Below the pieces are notes generated by a model, which saw only the letters and a program-made list of their open reading frames with translations, was not told the DNA's origin and did not search any database. From contig JANMOP010000080.1 in assembly GCA_031369365.1 (NCBI GenBank), positions 1 through 64,000 of the forward strand: 64,000 nt of DNA, in the 5' to 3' direction. The translations under genes were made by a program, and so were the position numbers. Within the stretch, counting starts at the first letter, position 1. Each line of letters opens with the position of its first letter. This document shows positions 59,744 through 64,000 of the stretch, piece after piece. Origin of the DNA: Methylotenera_A sp031369365 (GTDB taxonomy: Bacteria > Pseudomonadota > Gammaproteobacteria > Burkholderiales > Methylophilaceae).

Positions 59744-61606
59744 ATGTTGCCACTATTAGATTCAATCAATACGCCCACAGATTTGCGTAAGCTCCATCGC
59801 GATGAATTAGCCGCGCTGGCAACAGAGCTGCGCGCATTTTTGGTTGAAAGTGTTTCTAAGACAGGTGGTCATCTAGCCTCCAACCTTGGCGTGGTAGAAC
59901 TCACCATCGCATTGCATTACGTTTACAATACACCTGATGACAGGCTGGTGTGGGACGTGGGTCACCAAACTTATCCGCACAAAATTTTAACTGGCAGGCG
60001 CGACGCTTTTGCTAATTTACGCAAACCTAATGGTATTGCAGGTTTTCCACGTCGCGCTGAAAGTGAGTATGATACCTTTGGCACAGGCCATTCCAGCACT
60101 TCAATTTCTGCCGCTTTGGGCATGGCGATTGCGGCCAAGCAAGCAGGATTAGAGCGTCGTAGCGTAGCGATTATTGGCGATGGCGCGATGACCGCAGGCA
60201 TGGCGTTTGAGGCGTTGAATAACGCTGGCGACATGGATGCGAACTTGCTGGTGATTTTAAACGACAATGACATGAGCATCTCTAATAATGTAGGGGCGCT
60301 TAACAATTATCTAGCTCGCTTACTATCAAGCCGCTTTTACGAAAGCGTGCGCCGTAGCGGCAAAAAAATGTTAGGGGTCATGCCACCAGTCAAAGAGTTC
60401 GCTAGACGTGCAGAAGAGCACGCCAAAGGCATGGTGTTGCCTGGCACGCTATTTGAAGAGTTTGGTTTTAACTACATCGGCCCGATTGACGGTCATGATT
60501 TGCCCGTATTGCTTGATACCTTAAGCAATGTGCGCGAACTAAAAGGCATGCAGTTCTTGCATATAGTGACGCAGAAAGGCAAAGGCTTTGAGCCCGCCGA
60601 AGATGACCCCAACAAATACCACGGCGTAAGCAAATTCGACCCCAGCAATGGCATTGCACATGCAACAGCTGCGGCCAAAACCTATACGCAAGTGTTTGGT
60701 GATTGGCTGGTGGACATGGCGGATGCTGATGGCAAATTAATTGCCATTACGCCTGCCATGTGCGATGGCTCGGGGTTAAACGCGTTTGCCGAAAAGCACC
60801 CAAGCCGCTATTTTGATGTTGGGATTGCCGAACAACACGCGCTCACCTTTGCAGCGGGCATGGCTTGCGATGGCCTTAAGCCAGTAGTGGCGATATACAG
60901 CACGTTTTTACAGCGCGCTTATGATCAACTTATTCACGACATCGCCATTCAAAATTTAGACGTGTTATTTGCCATTGACCGTGCGGGCTTGGTGGGGGCA
61001 GATGGCCCAACTCACGCGGGCAGTTTTGATTTAAGTTTTTTGCGTTGTATTCCTAACATTATCATTATGGCGCCCACTGATGAAAACGAATGTCGCCAAA
61101 TGCTCACCACTGGCTACCAATATAAGGGCGTGGCGGCAGTGCGCTACCCACGTGGCACTGGCACAGGCGCGGTGATTAGCAATAAGTTAGACGTTTTACC
61201 AATCGGCAAAGGCGAAATTAAGCGCGAATCAAGCATTAAAAAAGGTAAAAAAATCGCCATTTTAGCTTTTGGCAGCATGTTAGCGCCTGCCCTGCAAGCA
61301 GCACTGGTGCTTGAGTGCAGCGTTGCTAATATGCGCTTTGTAAAACCCCTAGATATTGATTTAATTCAACAACTAGCCAAATCACACGATTTAATTGTGA
61401 CCATAGAAGAAAATGCACTGATGGGTGGCGCAGGCGCGGCGGTGCTGCAAGCCATGCAAACTCTCAATTTGAACAATCCAACTTTATGCTTAGGTTTGCC
61501 CGACACCTTTATTGAACACGGCGTACATGAAACCATGTTAAGCGAGTGCGGTCTAGACAGTGATGGCATTGTTAAGTCGATTCAGCAAAAACTACAATCT
61601 ATTTAA
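59744..61606 (+). CDS. dxs: 1-deoxy-D-xylulose-5-phosphate synthase
   Basis: Dxs (620 aa) condenses pyruvate and glyceraldehyde 3-phosphate, the first step of the MEP isoprenoid pathway. The region VWDVGHQTYPHKILTGRRD, the thiamine-diphosphate motif IGDGAMTAGMAFEALNNAG, and the catalytic Glu region DVGIAEQHALTFAAGMA are seen. It is 11 bp after ispA, which uses its products. Confidence 0.97.
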   Translation: MLPLLDSINTPTDLRKLHRDELAALATELRAFLVESVSKTGGHLASNLGVVELTIALHYVYNTPDDRLVWDVGHQTYPHKILTGRRDAFANLRKPNGIAGFPRRAESEYDTFGTGHSSTSISAALGMAIAAKQAGLERRSVAIIGDGAMTAGMAFEALNNAGDMDANLLVILNDNDMSISNNVGALNNYLARLLSSRFYESVRRSGKKMLGVMPPVKEFARRAEEHAKGMVLPGTLFEEFGFNYIGPIDGHDLPVLLDTLSNVRELKGMQFLHIVTQKGKGFEPAEDDPNKYHGVSKFDPSNGIAHATAAAKTYTQVFGDWLVDMADADGKLIAITPAMCDGSGLNAFAEKHPSRYFDVGIAEQHALTFAAGMACDGLKPVVAIYSTFLQRAYDQLIHDIAIQNLDVLFAIDRAGLVGADGPTHAGSFDLSFLRCIPNIIIMAPTDENECRQMLTTGYQYKGVAAVRYPRGTGTGAVISNKLDVLPIGKGEIKRESSIKKGKKIAILAFGSMLAPALQAALVLECSVANMRFVKPLDIDLIQQLAKSHDLIVTIEENALMGGAGAAVLQAMQTLNLNNPTLCLGLPDTFIEHGVHETMLSECGLDSDGIVKSIQQKLQSI

Positions 61607-61735
61607 GTTCTAGCTTGATTTAACAGCATTTATCGCTATATTGAATCAATAAAATGGAATTAAACAGGTTTACAGCCTCACCCAAAAGCGTAAACTTTAA
61701 ACTCATTAGCGCAAAAATTGCGATAGGAAGAAACG

Positions 61736-62551
61736 ATGAACAAACCTTTACCAGATGTTGCCAGTACCAGCATTGAAGACACACAAAGCTTGCAAGATGT
61801 GCGGCATTTAGACATCAACAAAGTCGGCATTAAAAGCATACGTCACCCTGTGATTGTAAAAGATAAAACAGGCGGCGAGCAAAGCACTGTAGCGGTGTTT
61901 GACATGTACGTGCACCTGCCGCACAACTTTAAAGGCACGCATATGTCGCGCTTTGTTGAGATTTTAAATGTGAACGAGCACGCGATTTCGATTGAATCTT
62001 TCGAGACGATTTTACGGGAAATGGTCAAGCGGCTAGAGGCTGAATCTGGCTATGTAGAGATGCGCTTTCCGTATTTTGTGAACAAAGCCGCGCCGATTTC
62101 TGGCGTTAAAAGCTTGCTCGATTACGACGTCACTTTTATTGGCGAAATCAAAAATGGCAAGTTTGACATCACTGTGAAAGTGCTAGTACCCGTGACTAGC
62201 TTATGCCCATGCAGCAAAAAAATATCTGATTATGGCGCACATAATCAACGCAGCCACGTTACCGTAACTGCGCTGATTAACGACTTTATTTGGATTGAAG
62301 ACATCATTTCACTGGTAGAAAAACAAGCTTCATGCGAGTTGTATGGTCTGTTAAAACGCCCAGATGAAAAATTTGTTACCGAGCGCGCTTACGACAATCC
62401 AAAATTTGTCGAAGATATGGTGCGAGATGTGGCGACGCAACTTAATAATGAGCCGCGCATTGATGCTTTCATTGTGGAGAGTGAAAATTTTGAATCTATC
62501 CATAACCACTCCGCTTATGCGCTAATTGAAAACGATAAACGTAAACACTAA
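61736..62551 (+). CDS. folE2: GTP cyclohydrolase FolE2 (type IB)
   Basis: FolE2 (271 aa) opens GTP to dihydroneopterin triphosphate for folate synthesis. The catalytic Cys is in TSLCPCSKKISDYGAHNQR. FolE2 can use metals other than zinc, unlike FolE. FKGTHMSRFVEILN is a family signature. A GGAAG ribosome site precedes the ATG. No zinc-repressor box is obvious in the 129 bp upstream. Confidence 0.95.
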   Translation: MNKPLPDVASTSIEDTQSLQDVRHLDINKVGIKSIRHPVIVKDKTGGEQSTVAVFDMYVHLPHNFKGTHMSRFVEILNVNEHAISIESFETILREMVKRLEAESGYVEMRFPYFVNKAAPISGVKSLLDYDVTFIGEIKNGKFDITVKVLVPVTSLCPCSKKISDYGAHNQRSHVTVTALINDFIWIEDIISLVEKQASCELYGLLKRPDEKFVTERAYDNPKFVEDMVRDVATQLNNEPRIDAFIVESENFESIHNHSAYALIENDKRKH

Positions 62552-62558
62552 TTATTTT

Positions 62559-62804
62559 ATGAGCCAAGCCGAACCAAATCAAGCAGCGACAAAAGTATCA
62601 CCCAAAGCCAATGCCTCTTTTTTGCATATTATGAAAGCGGTATTATGGAGCATGTTAGGCGTTCGCCAACAGAAAGGCTACGAGGACGATACCGCTAAAA
62701 TCACACTAAAACAAGCAGTGATTGCGGGTTTAATCGGGGGCTTTGTATTCGTGGTTTCTATGCTCACATTTGTGTATTTTGTGATTGGTCAAATGAGTAA
62801 ATAA
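62559..62804 (+). CDS. DUF2970 membrane protein
   Basis: The 81-aa protein from ATG 62559 (MSQAEPNQ) has FLHIMKAVLWSMLGVRQQKGYEDD and one membrane helix (VIAGLIGGFVFVVSMLTFVYFVI), the DUF2970 pattern found mainly in betaproteobacteria. Function unknown. It starts 7 bp after folE2. An upstream start at 62526 would overlap folE2. Confidence 0.88.
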   Translation: MSQAEPNQAATKVSPKANASFLHIMKAVLWSMLGVRQQKGYEDDTAKITLKQAVIAGLIGGFVFVVSMLTFVYFVIGQMSK

Positions 62805-62846
62805 AGAGTTATTTGAATCTATTTTTTAAACAACAGGGAGTTTAAA

Positions 62847-63110
62847 ATGTCAGTCGCAAAAGTAATTGAAATTATTTCCTCTAGTAAAAAAAGTTTTGAA
62901 GATGCTGTTACGCAAGGCGTGGCCAAGGCCGCAGACTCGCTACACGATATTACTGGCGCTTGGGTAAAAGAGCAAAGTGCTAAAGTGGTTAACGGCAAAG
63001 TGACTGAGTTTAGGGTAAATTTGAAAGTGACTTTTGTGCTGAAAGAGTCGCCAAAAACCGCAGCAAAAACAATTGCGAAATCTTCTGCCAGAAAAGCTAA
63101 AAAGAAATAG
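62847..63110 (+). CDS. Dodecin-family protein with lysine-rich tail
   Basis: The first ~68 residues have the dodecin fold: SVAKVIEIISSSKKSFEDAV, GAWVKEQSAKVVNGKVTEFRVNLKVTFVL, a flavin-binding hollow dodecamer subunit that buffers FMN/FAD. The extra ~20 C-terminal residues are Lys/Ala-rich (AKTIAKSSARKAKKK), histone-tail-like and absent from short dodecins, so nucleic acid contact is possible. It has a GGGAG ribosome site. Confidence 0.88.
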   Translation: MSVAKVIEIISSSKKSFEDAVTQGVAKAADSLHDITGAWVKEQSAKVVNGKVTEFRVNLKVTFVLKESPKTAAKTIAKSSARKAKKK

Positions 63111-63122
63111 CGTGATTAGAAT

Positions 63123-63150
63123 AAAAAACGGGCACTTGCCCGTTTTTTAT
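63123..63150. terminator. Intrinsic terminator after dodecin
   Basis: AAAAAACGGGCA / TGCCCGTTTTTT type stem, with a small CTT loop, between the dodecin gene and the convergent protease gene. It could serve both strands. Confidence 0.92.
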
Positions 63151-63193
63151 GGTTTAAATTTTAAGGCTTAAATTTAATACTTTTTGGTCTGCG

Positions 63194-63844
63194 CTAATAT
63201 TTTTTCGTCAGTGTAAGTATCGAATTATCGCGTTTCATATCTAAACGGTTTAATGCAGACATACCCAATAAAACAACAGGGGGCGATCCACCTTCAATCA
63301 CCGCTGCATCTACATTGTTTAAAATAATCGTCCCAATTTTTAATGTGTTCAATTTGACGCGATACACTTGCACCAGTCCATTGGCAGTTGAACTCAGGCC
63401 TTTTTCGCCTTTTTCATAATCGATTTTAGCAAATTTGGCATCGCCGCTATTCATCGCAACGCTGGATGCGCCAGTATCTACCAAATACTTAAGCGTTGCA
63501 CCGTTAATGGTTAAGTTGCCTAAAAAATGCCCTGCCTGGTCGGCATACAAACTCACTGGGTCGTTGGTTGTTAAGCCTGCGCTACCCGAAACCGAAGCTG
63601 CTTGCCCCATTTTTAAGGTCTGTTTTTTACCTTCTACCATAAACGTAGCTGATTCACTATCTGCTGCAATCAGCTTAACACCATTTTTAGTTTGGCCTGC
63701 ACCTATGCTTTGCGGTGCGCTGCCATTAATGCTTACCAAGGCTTTGCCACTAAACAAACCCACCACGTTTAAGCGCGTTTCGGCCAATGCTAGGCTTACA
63801 AAAAAAGTGATAAATAGAGCCATGAACCATTTATTTTTGTGCAT
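63194..63844 (-). CDS. Secreted retropepsin-like aspartic protease
   Basis: The 216-aa protein has a signal peptide (MHKNKWFMALFITFFVSLALA) and a C-terminal retroviral-type aspartic protease domain with the catalytic motif VDTGASSVAMN at ~126-136 and the flap and end LLGMSALNRLDM. TIGR02281-type members act in the periplasm. The middle Gly/Ser-rich part (~80-100) is a linker. Natural substrate unknown. Confidence 0.85.
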   Translation of the reverse strand: MHKNKWFMALFITFFVSLALAETRLNVVGLFSGKALVSINGSAPQSIGAGQTKNGVKLIAADSESATFMVEGKKQTLKMGQAASVSGSAGLTTNDPVSLYADQAGHFLGNLTINGATLKYLVDTGASSVAMNSGDAKFAKIDYEKGEKGLSSTANGLVQVYRVKLNTLKIGTIILNNVDAAVIEGGSPPVVLLGMSALNRLDMKRDNSILTLTKKY

Positions 63845-63862
63845 AGAAATCCTTAAAATAAC

Positions 63863-64000
63863 TTAACTAAACATGCCTGCACGACCATGCGTTTGACTTA
63901 ATTTTAAACCCAAGGCTATCACAGCAAACCCAATGAGCGGAAATATCGCCGCCAATAAAAATGTATTTTCACCGCCCAAATATTGCAATGCATATCCGCC
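63863..64000 (-). CDS. C-terminal end of a membrane transporter, partial
   Basis: The 45 codons encode a C-terminal piece with one membrane helix (TFLLAAIFPLIGFAVIALGLKL) and a short tail ending AGMFS. The helix and preceding GGYALQYLGGE loop suggest a major-facilitator-type transporter, but too little is present to say. The 5' part is outside the window. Confidence 0.55.
   Translation of the reverse strand, partial: GGYALQYLGGENTFLLAAIFPLIGFAVIALGLKLSQTHGRAGMFS

Overview
The window is about 43-45% G+C and reads as a Gram-negative betaproteobacterial chromosome, most likely a methylotroph of the Methylophilaceae (Methylotenera-like). This is inference: it rests on the lipid A, type IV pilus, competence and pyrimidine gene neighbourhoods, a DUF2970 gene typical of betaproteobacteria, and an MxaD-like SRPBCC protein. 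The first ~740 bases do not belong. They are G+C-rich alphaproteobacterial-type pyruvate dehydrogenase (pdhA and the start of pdhB) on the minus strand, fused at a 7-base shared word (740-746) into the middle of sucC. This looks like an assembly chimera.

Layout. 740-4874: sucC (3' part), sucD, an ankyrin protein, nadE and glnB. 4875-7189: an accessory island with a duplicated 3' scrap of a PII gene, a membrane zinc-ribbon protein, inverted-repeat elements, an integron-type gene cassette bounded by core sites and carrying an attC, a second cassette-like gene, and a structured dispersed repeat. 7190-17751 (minus): an envelope block, lolC-lolD-comEC-methyltransferase-exbB-exbD-msbA-lpxK-trm112-kdsB. 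17854-25286: a PilZ-like protein, then ribE-ribBX and algH-ruvX-pyrR-pyrB-pyrX. 25452-31387: a helix-hairpin-helix protein, an OmpA-like protein, pilU/pilT, and yggS-proC-yggT. 31418-42002: a dynamin-like GTPase, RNase G broken by an in-frame stop, maf, nudJ-mnmA, a repeat cluster, a zinc-ribbon protein, a GST, nadC, and a GspE/PilB-type ATPase. 42310-49270: ilvI-ilvH-ilvC, psd, rppH, a beta-propeller lipoprotein and an MxaD-like protein. 49271-53499: a repeat-rich gap, two tandem sigma54-type pilin genes, an O-antigen-ligase/TfpO-like enzyme and a VapBC-type module. 53510-57651 (minus): a compact cyclic-nucleotide module of CHASE2 cyclase, metallo-beta-lactamase phosphodiesterase and cNMP-binding/rhodanese effector. 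57809-64000: esterase, xseB-ispA-dxs, folE2, DUF2970, dodecin, an aspartic protease and the end of a membrane protein.

How the genes work together. MsbA, LpxK, KdsB and LolCD build and move lipid A, Kdo and lipoproteins. ComEC, PilT/PilU, the pilins and the GspE-like ATPase suggest type IV pili and DNA uptake. IspA and Dxs, RibE and RibBX, and PyrR/PyrB/PyrX are biosynthetic sets. Gaps between genes are crowded with several families of palindromic dispersed repeats, some with compensatory base changes between copies. The most notable items are the integron-type cassette without an integrase, the covarying structured repeat, the 651-bp periodic pilin array beside a putative pilin glycosyltransferase, the three-gene cNMP module, and the nonsense-interrupted rng.
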